Part shown: positions 1-9,790 of the stretch, piece by piece
Layout of the letters: each line of letters starts with the position of its first letter
Position numbering within the stretch: position 1 is the first letter of the stretch
From: Dromiciops gliroides
Taxonomy: Eukaryota; Chordata; Mammalia; Microbiotheria; Microbiotheriidae
Assembly (NCBI RefSeq): GCF_019393635.1
Contig: NC_057866.1
Coordinates: forward strand, 171,462,403-171,526,402
Length of the DNA: 64,000 nucleotides
Direction of reading: 5' to 3'
Position numbers and translations under genes: made by a program
Notes under the pieces: model-generated
The model's database searches: none
The model's input: only the letters and a program-made list of their open reading frames with translations
Told to the model about the DNA's origin: nothing

Positions 1-105
1 CAGAAGGACCTGAATTCAAATCTGGCCTCCGAGACTTGACACTTACTAGCTGTGTGACACTGGGCAAGTCACTTAACCTTCATTGCCCCTCAAAACAAAA
101 ACAAA
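1..105 (+). repeat. MAR1-type SINE, cut by window edge
   Basis: Matches the SINE core from the GACCTGA(A/G)TTCAAAT box through TAGCTGTGTGACACTGGGCAAGTC to an A-rich tail. The 5' head lies left of the window. Confidence 0.85.
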
Positions 106-333
106 CCTTAAAAAACTATCAATTACAGTCCCCAAATATTTTCTCAAACACTATATTTCTACTTTCATGGAGTTGTAATAAGAAAAAATTTTACCAGGAG
201 ACACACTCATATAAGAGGTTTTACATAACATCTTTCAGTTTTTTTCTTTACCTTCTTCTCAAGTTTAAACTAATCCTCTTGTAAAGATCAATCATTTCCT
301 AAAAAAAATCAATCATTAGAAATTATTTCTATA

Positions 334-485
334 GGGGCGGCTAGGTGGCGCAGTGGATAGAGCACCGGCCCTGGAGTCAGGAGTACCTGAGTTCACATCC
401 GGCCTCAGACACTTAACACTTACTAGCTGTGTGACCCTGGGCAAGTCACTTAACCCCAATTGCCTCACTGAAAAAAAAAAAAAAG
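334..485 (+). repeat. MAR1-type SINE
   Basis: A full copy from GGGGCGGCTAGGTGGCGCAG to a poly-A tail. It is flanked by near-identical target duplications (AGAAATTATTCTATA-like) on both sides, so it is a clean retroposition. Confidence 0.92.
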
Positions 486-978
486 AAATTAGTTCTATAT
501 AATAAGGAACCTTATAAATTCTCAGTAAGACCGTTTCTTGTCTAGAAATTTCAGAACCCATAACAAGTACAAATTAATGGGAGTCTAGATGGTCTCTTTT
601 TCTATGTCTTTTCCCATACAATAATTTATCAACTTTCCGCTTAGCCACCAAATTCTTCCAGTGCTTTCCTCTTTGTCTTAGAGAGGAAATAAAACAAAAA
701 GGAGTAGGAGTCTCATATAATTTAGAGTTATTTCTAATTTTAATGCACACATACAACAATTTATAAATTACTTTACAATTGGCCAGTATTTTAGTTTGCA
801 AGATGTAATTATCCAATCAAATTCAACTACTTTTTGGTTCTTCTCCAATTGCATCAGCACTTAAAGTGACAGTACACCTTTTTTTTCCCTCAAAAGTTTC
901 CAAACATTTTCCACTGTCAGTACAAATAGGGCACAACTTTCTTTCTACTTGCTTTTACCAATCATCGAAAATTCTCTG

Positions 979-1118
979 GGTGGCAGCTGGGTGGCACAGT
1001 TGATAAAGCACCGGCTCTAGATTCAGGAGGGATCTGATTTCAAATCTGGCCTCAGACACTTGACATATACTAGCTGTTTGACACTGGGCAAGTCACTTAA
1101 CCCTCATTGCCTTGCAAG
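979..1118 (+). repeat. MAR1-type SINE
   Basis: The SINE head and core are recognisable. Its tail has become a GAT/GGT/GGA microsatellite (to about 1182). The flanking target duplication ATTCTCTGG is seen before the head and after the microsatellite. Confidence 0.88.
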
Positions 1119-1260
1119 ATGATGATGATGGTGGTGGTGGTGATGATGATGAGGATGGGGAGGAGGAGGAGGAGGATGATGATATTCTCTGGAATTATTC
1201 TCTTTAACCCACCTCTCTGATACTTCTGCAGTCAGCATCAGAGAAGGAAGGCGGGAGGGA

Positions 1261-1331
<71 letters not shown>
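1119..1331. repeat. GAT/GGA microsatellite and (GA)n tract
   Basis: Trinucleotide GAT, GGT and GGA runs lie at 1119-1182. A nearly pure (GA)n of about 65 bp lies at 1265-1331. Confidence 0.95.
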
Positions 1332-1335
<4 letters not shown>

Positions 1336-1534
1336 CCTTTTAAAAAATACTGATGTAACTCTAAATAGCTTGGTTAATAGAATGTTAGTACTTCAGAACA
1401 CATTGTCATCTGATCAACAGCTTCCAAATCCATTCATTCCCTTTTTAACAGTAATCAGATATGATTAAAATTTCTTTATTCCTTTTCTCCAAAGAGCTGA
1501 GATGTCAGCCCATACCTTAGAAATTTATCAGATG

Positions 1535-1671
1535 TGGGCAGCTAGGTAGCACAGTGGATGGAGCACCAGCTCAGGATTCAGGAGGACCTGAGTTCAAATC
1601 TGGCCTCATACCCTTGACATTTACTAGCTGTATGACCCTGAGAAAGTCACTTAACCCTCATTGCACAGCCC
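1535..1671 (+). repeat. MAR1-type SINE, diverged
   Basis: Head GGGCAGCTAGGTAGCACAG, full core and a C-rich, A-rich tail. Flanks AAATTTATCAGAT and AACTTATCAAAT look like a decayed target duplication. Confidence 0.87.
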
Positions 1672-1689
1672 CCCTCCCCCCCAAAAGGA

Positions 1690-2840
1690 AAGAAACTTAT
1701 CAAATAACAAGTTAGCTGCTTCCTCCCCCACCCAAGCTGCTTTTTTGTCAAGGCTTTTGAACCAGTAGGTCTTAGCAGAGCTGACAGAGTGTGGCCCATT
1801 TACCAGAGTTAAATAAAAGCTGTTTTTAGGGTAATATGGTTCAATGGTTATATGTCTGTCTCTGTCAAACATTGTAATTGTGTGTACAATCTATGGAAAT
1901 GTGTGGTTGTAACTCATAAAGCTGATTCTAAACCCTGTCACCTTCCGGAGCTGTGGTCAGGCTCCAAATTTTCCACTCATAGTTTTAATTTGGCATTGGA
2001 ATGTAAATTCTCTGCTAGGCATTCATAGCCTTAGATGAACATAGTAAAAGCTAGTTAAAAAAGAGGTAATTAATGTTGGCAAAGGATCTCTGAATCTATA
2101 ACCCTTCCAACCCTACAAGGTTAATCTCTGCAAGACCATAAGAAGGGTGATTATGATGAATTTTTAAAATTTCCAACATTGTTACAGTGCTAGAATCAAA
2201 ATGGAGGATACCACATGTCCTAAAGCCCCTCTCTTTCCACATGGCAGTGGTTATAGGGATGAGCACCTCTCTTTCCTTGTGGCAGTTTTTCCTATGGGGA
2301 ATGGGAGCAATCTGATAGCATCTAATGCCTAAGGATTTAACATGGTTGAAATTATATACTGTCACTTTTGAGATCTTTTATAGTGGAATAGTTTAACATT
2401 AGGAATTATTTGTAATGTGTAAAAGTTGCAAAGCAAAAGATATTTTTATAAGTCTCTAACCATTGAACCATCCTGCCCTAAGAACAGCTTTTGGATTTTA
2501 TTTAATTATTTAACTCCCCGTTAAGATGTAAGTGTTACTGCTTGCAAGGATTGCTGAAAAAATAAACAAACAAACAAACAAACAAAAAACCCTGCATACC
2601 TTAACCACAATTTGTTAAAATACAGAGCAAAAACACATGCAACTAAACAAAAACCACCTGACTGATAATTAATTGGTTTTGTTTCAAGTTTTAAAAAAAT
2701 TCCTAATATTGCTTAAGGTACTATGTTCCTAGGTTTTCTTATAGTGTATAATTTGGTTACTGCTAAAGGGAATGAATAGATTAGGAAGCTGTTGGTCTGC
2801 TGACCACATGTTCTGAAGTATTTTGATTAAGAAATTATTC
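1690..2840. other. No gene; faint provirus-like fragments
   Basis: No host gene is visible. About 2365-2480 (GAATTATTTGTAATGTGTAA and following) resembles 21360-21480 inside the provirus further right. About 2765-2840 resembles 21065-21135 of the same element. The two pieces are in the opposite order to the provirus, so this is probably an old rearranged copy of that family. Confidence 0.4.
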
Positions 2841-2844
2841 TAGG

Positions 2845-3000
2845 GTTCACCTAGGTGGCACAGTGGATAAAGGACAATCCCTGGATTCAGGAATACCTGA
2901 GTTCAAATCTGGCCTCAGACACTTAACACTTATTAGCTGTGTGACCCTGGGCAAGTCACTTAACCCCCATTGCCCTGCAAAAACAAAACAAAAGAAAAAA
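2845..3000 (+). repeat. MAR1-type SINE
   Basis: Core with A-rich tail. The preceding AAGAAATTATTCTAGGGTTC recurs immediately after the tail, at the head of the next SINE. Confidence 0.88.
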
Positions 3001-3015
3001 AAGAAATTATTCTAG

Positions 3016-3315
3016 GGTTCACCTAGGTGGCACAGTGGATAAAGGACCAGCACTGGATTCAGGAGAACCTGAGTTCAAATCCGACCTCAGACACTTGCCA
3101 CTTACTAACTGTGTGACCCTGGGCAAGTCACAAACACCAATTAGCCATGTAATCCTGGGCAAGTCTCTTGACCCTGTTTAACTCCGTTCCCTCATCTGTA
3201 AAATGAACTAGAGAGGGAAATGGCAAATTATTCCAGTATCTTTTGCAGGAAAACCCAAAAGAGAGCCATGGAGAATAAGGTATGACTGAAATGACATAAC
3301 AATAACAAAAAAATG
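3016..3315 (+). repeat. Composite SINE (MAR1 head plus second SINE body)
   Basis: Begins as a MAR1-type copy. After the GGGCAAGTCAC box it continues into a different SINE body: CTCATCTGTAAAATGAACTA, a GGCAAATTATTCCAGTATCT box and a TATGACTGAAATGACATAAC tail, typical of another tRNA-derived marsupial SINE. It could be a chimera or one SINE inserted in another. Confidence 0.7.
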
Positions 3316-3790
3316 AAATCCTTAGAATAACATTTTAAATGGAATAAATAATATACACAGTATCAAGAAGGAAACCAATTCAATTAAAATTCAATTATAA
3401 AAATGCTATAAGAAAATTGAATAGACCCCAGGTTGAGGACCCTTGATTCAATGGAATGTAAGACTTCTGCTTTGGAGGAGATGCTCAATCCTAATCAGAG
3501 CATCGACACAAGGACAAGACTTGATACAAGAGTAGTTTGTGTCAATCCATGAAATCTACATCTTTGTTCTATCTATGCTGATAAATAAATTTTTTGAAAT
3601 ATATGCTATATTTTTGAAATACATGATTTCCTCATCATTAAATGTATTTATTCCAAGTATCCCTATCCCTTTTTAGTCCCAAGACCTTCCTATTTAATAG
3701 GAAGGAAAATAAAATTCTAGAGGATTCCATGCATATGAAATCAAAAATCAACATTTAGGAAGAGGTATTTACCAAAGTGCTTCCCTAAGA
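3316..3790. other. No feature recognised
   Basis: AT-rich sequence without coding potential, clear repeat boundaries or regulatory motifs that I can support. Confidence 0.5.
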
Positions 3791-3792
3791 AG

Positions 3793-6535
3793 AGGTGGCA
3801 GAGTCAGAGCCAAGATGGTGGAGGAAAGGCTGTGACTCCTCTGTGCTCCCTACAAACCCATCCACACACTCCAAAAATAGTGCCATAAGACAACTCCCAG
3901 AGTAGCCTAACCAACAGAAGAACAGAGTGAGACTATTTTCCCACCAAGGATGGCTTAATTAGGAAACCAAGATCAACTGCTATTTGGCTGATAGAGGAGC
4001 TCAGCATGTGGTGCTGACCCAGCCAGAGACAACCATGTCTAAAGGGCCTTGGAGTTTTCTGTGCCAGTGGCTTCTTTGGAGGCTCGGCTCACAGACTGGT
4101 GAGGGAGTTCAGCAGTTGATGTGGGAGAAGTGGCTGCTGTCTCTGCTGGAGTTGGGGCAGAGCACCTATGTTCTGAACAAGTGGGTTGACTTGAGTGGTG
4201 GTGGCCCAGTAAGGGAGGGGCACAGACACTCCAAGCTTCTGACCATAGAGAATCAGATTTCAAGAAGACATCTGCTTCCAGGGTCAAGAAGAGTAAGAAG
4301 AGAAAATAGCAGAATACAGAAAGCTGACCTGAAAAGAGATCCAGGAGAGATAATTTGAAAATCATTGGACTACCTGAAAACCATGATCAAATAAGTTTTT
4401 AGATAGCATCTTCCAAGAGATTGCCAGGGAAAATTGCCCTGATATTCTAGAAGCAAAGGGTAAAATAGAAATTGAAAGAATCCACCAATCACCTCCTGAA
4501 AGAGATCCCTAAAGGAAAACTTCCAGGAATATTATCGCCAAATTTCAGAGCTCTTAGGTCAAGGAGAAAATGATGCAAGTAGCCAGGAAAAAGGAATTCA
4601 AATACTGTGAAGCTACAATAAGGATAAAGCAAGATCTAGTAGCATCTACATTATTGGAGTAGAGGGCATGCAATATGATATTCCAGAGGGCAAAGGAACT
4701 GGTACTACAGCCAAACATCATGTACCCAGCAAAACTAAGTATAAACTTTCAGAGAAAAAAATGACACTTCACTGAAAATGAGAACTTTTAGGCATTTGTG
4801 ATAAAAAGACCTGAACAGAACAGAGAATGTGATTTTCAAATACAAGACCCTAGAGAAGCACAAAAAGGTAAATAGTAAAAAGAAATCATGGGGAAGCTAG
4901 GTGGTGCAGTGCATAGAGCATCAGCCCTGGAGTCAGGAGGACCTGAGTTCAAATCCGACCTCAGACACTTGACACTCACTAGCTGTGTGACCCTGGGCAA
5001 GTCACTTAACCCCAATTGCCTCACCAAATAAAAAAAAAGAAATCATGAGGGATATAGATTCAACTGTTTACATTCCAACAATTCTGACATGGGAAGATAA
5101 TACTTCTAACTCATGAGACCTTTCTCAGTATTATGGTAGCTCACCAGAATACACATAGCCAGAGGACACAGGTCTGAACTAAGTTTGAAGGGATGATATC
5201 TGAAAGCATGTGTTTTTTTAATTTATCCTTGTTTTTTGTAGGGCAGGCAGGGTGGGATAGCTTATGTCTGGGGCCAGATTTCGACTGGGGTCCCCTGGGT
5301 CCAGGGCTGGTGCTTTCTCCTCTGTGTCACCTAGCTAAACCATGATGACATCTTTAAAATAGGGTTGGGGGGTAGGAGGAATGCACAGGGGAAGGGGGAA
5401 GGGGAGAGGTGGACTGGGTAGAGGTAGCTCACAAGAAGGAAACATGAAAAAGCTTATGGAAGGATGGGGAAGAGAAAGGAGTTGGGGAGTGAGTGAATCT
5501 TACTATCATTAGAATTTGCTCAAAGAGGGAATAACATACATACTCAAGTGGGTACAGTAATATATTTTGCCCTGAGGGAAAGTGGGAAGGGAAGGAGATA
5601 AAGAGGAGGGCAGAAAAGAGGGGGAAGGAAGGGCAGATTGGGGGAGGGAGCAATAAAAAGGTGAAGATGTTCTACACAACTGCACATTTATGATATATTG
5701 AATTGTTGATTTCATAGAGAGGGTTGAGGAGGGAGGGAGGAAGAAGATTGATAACACAGAATTAGCTCAAAGACCTTAATCTAATCAGAGTGGGCTTCAA
5801 GGAGGGAATAACATAGACACCCAATTGGGAGCAATAATCTATCTAATGCTACAGGAAAATGGGGGGGGGGGAAGAGCATAAGGAAGGAAGGGTGAAAGAA
5901 GGGAGAGCAGAACAGGGGAGGGGGCAGTCAGAAACAAAACACTTTTGAGGAGGAATAGGGTAAAATAAGATAGAAAATAGAATAAATATCATGGGAAGGG
6001 AATAGGATGGAGGGAAATAGTTATGATGATTGACATATGGTACCTACTTTGCTGGGCTATTGGGAAGAAAATGTAAGAGTTATGATGAACTGGATGCTAT
6101 CAGTCCTACAAGAACTGAAGCAGAATGAAATGTACTGTATACAAAATAAGAGCAATAGTGTAAGATAATCTGCTGGGAAGCACGTGGTGATTTTCAGCAA
6201 TGCAATGGTCCAATATAACTCTGAAGGACTTATGAAAATTGCAGTCCATCTACAGAGAAATAACTGATGGTATCTGAAAGCAGATTGAAGCATAATTTTT
6301 TGACAGTTCCTTAATCTGAATTTTTGTTTTTATCTGTTTTCTCTCACAACCTAGATAATGTGGAGATAGTTTTCATAACTACTCATGTATAACTTATATT
6401 GAATTACTTGAGTTCTTGTGGGTGGGGGGTTGTAAGGGAGGGAGGAAGAGAAGTTGGAACACAGAGTTTAAAAAAATTGATGTCAAAATTTATTTTTACA
6501 TGTAATTCGGAAAATAAAATTCTAAACTGAAAAAA
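3793..6535 (+). mobile_element. HAL1/L1-type non-LTR retrotransposon, decayed
   Basis: The 5' part has the AGCCAAGATGGTGGAGGAAA start seen in L1-type promoters. At about 4340-4780 the + strand reads as a broken L1 ORF1, with pieces such as IGLPENHDQ, IERIHQSPPERDP, VKEKMMQVARKKEFKYCEA and the conserved YPAKLS box. No reverse transcriptase follows. Instead a roughly 1.5-kb 3' UTR (G-rich tracts, GGACTTATGAAAATTGCAGT, TTTTTACATGTAATTCGGAA) ends in AATAAAA and an A-tail. ORF1 joined directly to a 3' UTR is the layout of half-L1 elements. A MAR1 SINE is inserted at 4890. It has many stops and cannot move itself. Confidence 0.72.
4890..5036 (+). repeat. MAR1-type SINE inside the HAL1-like element
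   Basis: Full head to A-tail. The target duplication AAAAAGAAATCATG flanks both ends, showing insertion into the already resident element. Confidence 0.92.
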
Positions 6536-6539
6536 ACCA

Positions 6540-7030
6540 GAACATATTGTGTACTCGACATGGTGCTAAAAGCTGAGGACAGAAAAATGTAATTAAAGAA
6601 GTCCCAGACCTGAAGAGACAATACACAAAGCCTTATGTACCTACAAGTTTTATACAAGATATATTAAGAAAACATAATAAAAGCACGACAGTATCATTAA
6701 TGGGGATTAGGCAAGGCTCCTATTATAATATGTGATTATAGCTGGGACTTGAAGGAAGGGTGGAGGAAGGATACAAAATTGAGGAGGGAAAGAACTCCAG
6801 CCATGGAAGATATCTAGTGAAGATGTTCTGTGTCAAGAAATGGAAAGTCTTTTTCTAAAAAGAGCAAGGAAATCAGTATCACTGAATCACAGAATATTCA
6901 GGAGAGGGGCATAAGAACCCTGGGACAATAAAAAGTGGCCAGATTATGGAGGGGTTTGAATGCCAAACTGAGACTATATTCAATTCTGATGGTGAGAGGG
7001 AGCCAGTCATCTGCATGGTGTTAAATATTC
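6540..7030. other. No feature recognised
   Basis: Unique-looking sequence with no credible ORF and no repeat that I can name. Confidence 0.45.
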
Positions 7031-7037
7031 AACAATA

Positions 7038-7363
7038 GGGGTCAGCCAGGTGACCCAGTGGACAAAGCACTGGCCCTGATTCAGGAGGACCTGAGTTCAA
7101 ATCTGGCCTCGGACACTTGACACTTACTATCTGTGTGACATTGGAAAGTCACTTAACCCTCATTGCCCTGCAAAAAATATATATGTATATATATCTAGAT
7201 ATCAATACATATCGATATCTAGATATATATACATATCTATATATATAGATATATGTGTGTATATATATACATATACATACACACGCATGCATGCACACAC
7301 ATACATATATATACATATACATATACATATATATATATACATACATATATATACATATATATA
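7038..7363 (+). repeat. MAR1-type SINE with expanded AT/AC microsatellite tail
   Basis: SINE body at 7038-7177, then about 185 bp of TATA, TACA and TGTG repeat. ATATTCAACAATA occurs before the head and again after the microsatellite (7365-7377). The whole tract therefore grew from the SINE tail inside the target duplication. Confidence 0.88.
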
Positions 7364-7379
7364 TATATTCAACAATAGA

Positions 7380-7900
7380 CTTTACAGGAGAAAATATCCA
7401 CAACAAATAAGACACTTTTAAGATGAATCCCTATTATTAGCATTTTCTCCTCTATGTTATCAAGTCTCAATAATCTACCAAACAAAGTTTGAGTGCTCAC
7501 AATAAACAGTGAGCAATGAGCTCTCTGGTAAGTTAGTATAAACTGATGCCAACTTTCTTAAACACACCCTTGAAGCTACTAGAATTCAGTGGAAGGTGAC
7601 AGGCATGCACTTTTAGGAAGACCTGCTTACAAAGGTCTGCTCTATTCTCTTTTATCCAGTAAGAACTGTTACTGGGCACGCATGAGGCTGAATATTGAAC
7701 CCATTCCTCTTCCATATCCAAGCAGACACTGTTGAAAGGGATCAGTCCTGGAGATATCCCATATTAATTCATATCATACGGATTTATATGTAGATATCAT
7801 TTCCACTACTATATCCCTTGAGAACAACTGATATTCCTCATTGCCTGGCATTTTGCTTTGCATGCAACAGGCATTTCAGATACAATGTGAAGTTAATGAA
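7380..7900. other. Upstream flank of gene A
   Basis: No gene or clear repeat. The last part becomes alignable with the upstream flank of gene C (TTTTGCCTTCCTT... against TTTTGCCTTGCTC...). Confidence 0.4.
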
Positions 7901-7931
7901 TGTGACATTTTTGCCTTCCTTCCTCTAGCCC

Positions 7932-8066
7932 AGGTGTGAATTCATCTCTGGGAACAAATACCCAAAGCAGACAACAGTTTCCCAAGGCTTGAACCAGGGA
8001 AGTTAGCACCTAGTAGGTGTGAACCAAGAGAGGTGGATCTTAGTGGTTCAGGGGGCAATAAAAGGG
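7932..8066 (+). promoter_or_regulatory. Gene A promoter: two T-box-like sites and TATA-like box
   Basis: AGGTGTGAA lies at 7932-7940 and again at 8015-8023. A weak TATA-like CAATAAAAGG lies at about 8056-8065. The block aligns with the same position upstream of genes B, C and D, which supports its being a promoter. T-box binding is inferred from the match to the known half-site. Confidence 0.65.
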
Positions 8067-8087
8067 ACCAACCTGGGAAGTACAGGG

Positions 8088-8148
8088 TCAGAGCCTGAAT
8101 ATTGGAAGACTAGTTCTGGAGTTCCCCAACCTGAAGGAATCCTGCTAG
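8088..8148 (+). other. Gene A non-coding exon 1
   Basis: Begins about 25-30 bp after the TATA-like box near CAGGGTCAGAGCC and ends at CCTGCTAG before donor GTAAGT (8149). It aligns with exon 1 of genes B, C and D (CTGGAGTT...CCTGAAGGAA). The start site is estimated. Confidence 0.6.
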
Positions 8149-9255
8149 GTAAGTAGAAGGAAATGTTTGTTGTCCACTTGGAAGTTGCACCTGTCAGGAT
8201 TTATTTTATGTTTTAATGAACATGATTAAATAGCAAGGGATAATGGCTGCTGTCCCAGGAAGGCCATGAAAGTACCATGTTGCAAGGTGAGGAGTGGGAA
8301 AAGGGAACCCAATCAATGAGGAAAGAGATGAGGTTATAAAGTAGAGAGACATTGGAGGGTATAGATGACCACACATACCTATCCATATATATTATAATAC
8401 AGACATGCATACCTAAATGAATATAAGAAGTGAATACCCCATCATTTTTCTTGCAGCTGGACTTTAGAAGGTTTTTGGATTTACTAATCAGAATCTCTAA
8501 GACCTAAGTCTTAGAAAAGGAAAGGGTTTGGACAGATGCTCTTTCAGGCCACCTTTTGCTCTGACATTTGAGAGTCTGTGACGGGAGAATCTTTGCACAT
8601 GGAAAACAAGTACACATTGTGATGTTCAGAGAAATGAAAGTGCCTCATTTATATCACAAGTTTGCCTAAGCCTCACGTACCAATGATAGTGATGGGTCAC
8701 TAAATGCTTGTTACGCTCACTGCAGTTTTTCTTTTCCCTCTTAACATTTAGAAGAAAAATTTGCTTACATTACAAGTTTGAATTTTTTGAAATGCTCAAG
8801 GATGCCTGCACAGATGTCTCCTTTTCCTTTCTGATTAGTGTCCTCCAAAAAATTCCTGGTAGAAGACCAGGGAACAGCAAAGTTGTGCATGCATGGATGT
8901 GTGTTGGGAATTAATGGGTGTGTCAGAAGCATTAAGGGCACCTTAATCAAGATGATCAGCAGTATGGGGAAAATCAGTTTTTCCTTTTCCTTTTCTTTCC
9001 TTTGTTTAAAGTTCACTTGCATTTGATAACTTATACTGGTTATTGTCGACCTAAGGAAGAAAGCTTGTCTTTCAGCTATAGATTTGTGAAAGTTTAGTTT
9101 CACTTGGGATAATATGTCACATTCTAGCACATTTCTAGCAAAGAAAGACGAGAGCAGATACTTCTTCCCACTTTGGTCCAATCCTTTCCATGTTTTTCTA
9201 CTTGTCTTTTTGCTTTCTCATCTTGGGGAAAATAATGCTCTTTCAGAAAAGGAGT

Positions 9256-9267
9256 GAAACTGAAAAT
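9256..9267 (+). promoter_or_regulatory. ISRE-like motif, gene A
   Basis: GAAACTGAAAAT fits the GAAANNGAAA core of interferon-stimulated response elements. It lies just after a candidate acceptor (TTTCAG, 9241-9246) in the 5' UTR region. The homologous place in gene B has GAAACTGAAAGT. Function is untested; purine-rich matches can arise by chance. Confidence 0.35.
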
Positions 9268-9373
9268 CGCCAGGGGATCCCAGGGAGGACTTTAAGTTTC
9301 AGTAAAAAAAAAATTCTGAGAATCTTTTCTCTGTTGAGATTCATCTGCCCTTGTTCTTTCTTTTCAGAAACAA

Positions 9374-9790
9374 ATGGCCATGGCAGAATTTGTTGAAAAC
9401 CACAAGGAAGAACTGGCCTGCCCTGTGTGCATGGACTACTTCAACAGGCCAGTGACCTTAGGCTGTGGCCACAGCTTTTGTTCCCTTTGCCTCTTCAGGA
9501 ACTGGGGAGAAGATGAGCAACCCTGCTCCTGTCCTCTCTGCAAAAGAGCCTTCCATAGGAGAGACTTGGAGATCAACTATAACCTAGGGAAGCTGGCCAG
9601 CGTAGCCAAGAGCATGAGACCCTACTTATTGAAGTGGAGAACTGAAAGTGTCACATGTGAAAGACATCAGGAGGAACACAAGCTGTTCTGTGAGGAGGAC
9701 CAAACCCTCCTCTGTGCATCTTGCTTCCAAACCCAGGAACACAGCAGGCATACAGTGCACCTTATAGAAAAAGCTGCAGGGGCTTCTAGG
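9374..9790 (+). CDS. Gene A exon 2: RING and B-box2
   Basis: 139 codons, phase 0, ending at donor GTAAGT (9791). RING C3HC4 ligands are C16, C19, C31, H33, C36, C39, C53 and C56. B-box2 spans about 95-126 (C95, H98, C106, D109, C114, C117, H123, H126). All zinc ligands are present. The start is the first ATG after the acceptor TTTCAG ending at 9367; an alternative upstream acceptor lies at 9246. A second in-frame ATG is two codons on. Confidence 0.93.

Noticed and set aside
334-485. tRNA gene in the SINE head
   Set aside because: The head has A- and B-box-like sequence, but no cloverleaf can be completed; it is a tRNA-derived SINE.
316-561. Recurring small frames with the phrase [20 protein letters not shown]
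   Set aside because: This is the reverse translation of the MAR1-type SINE and appears wherever a copy lies.
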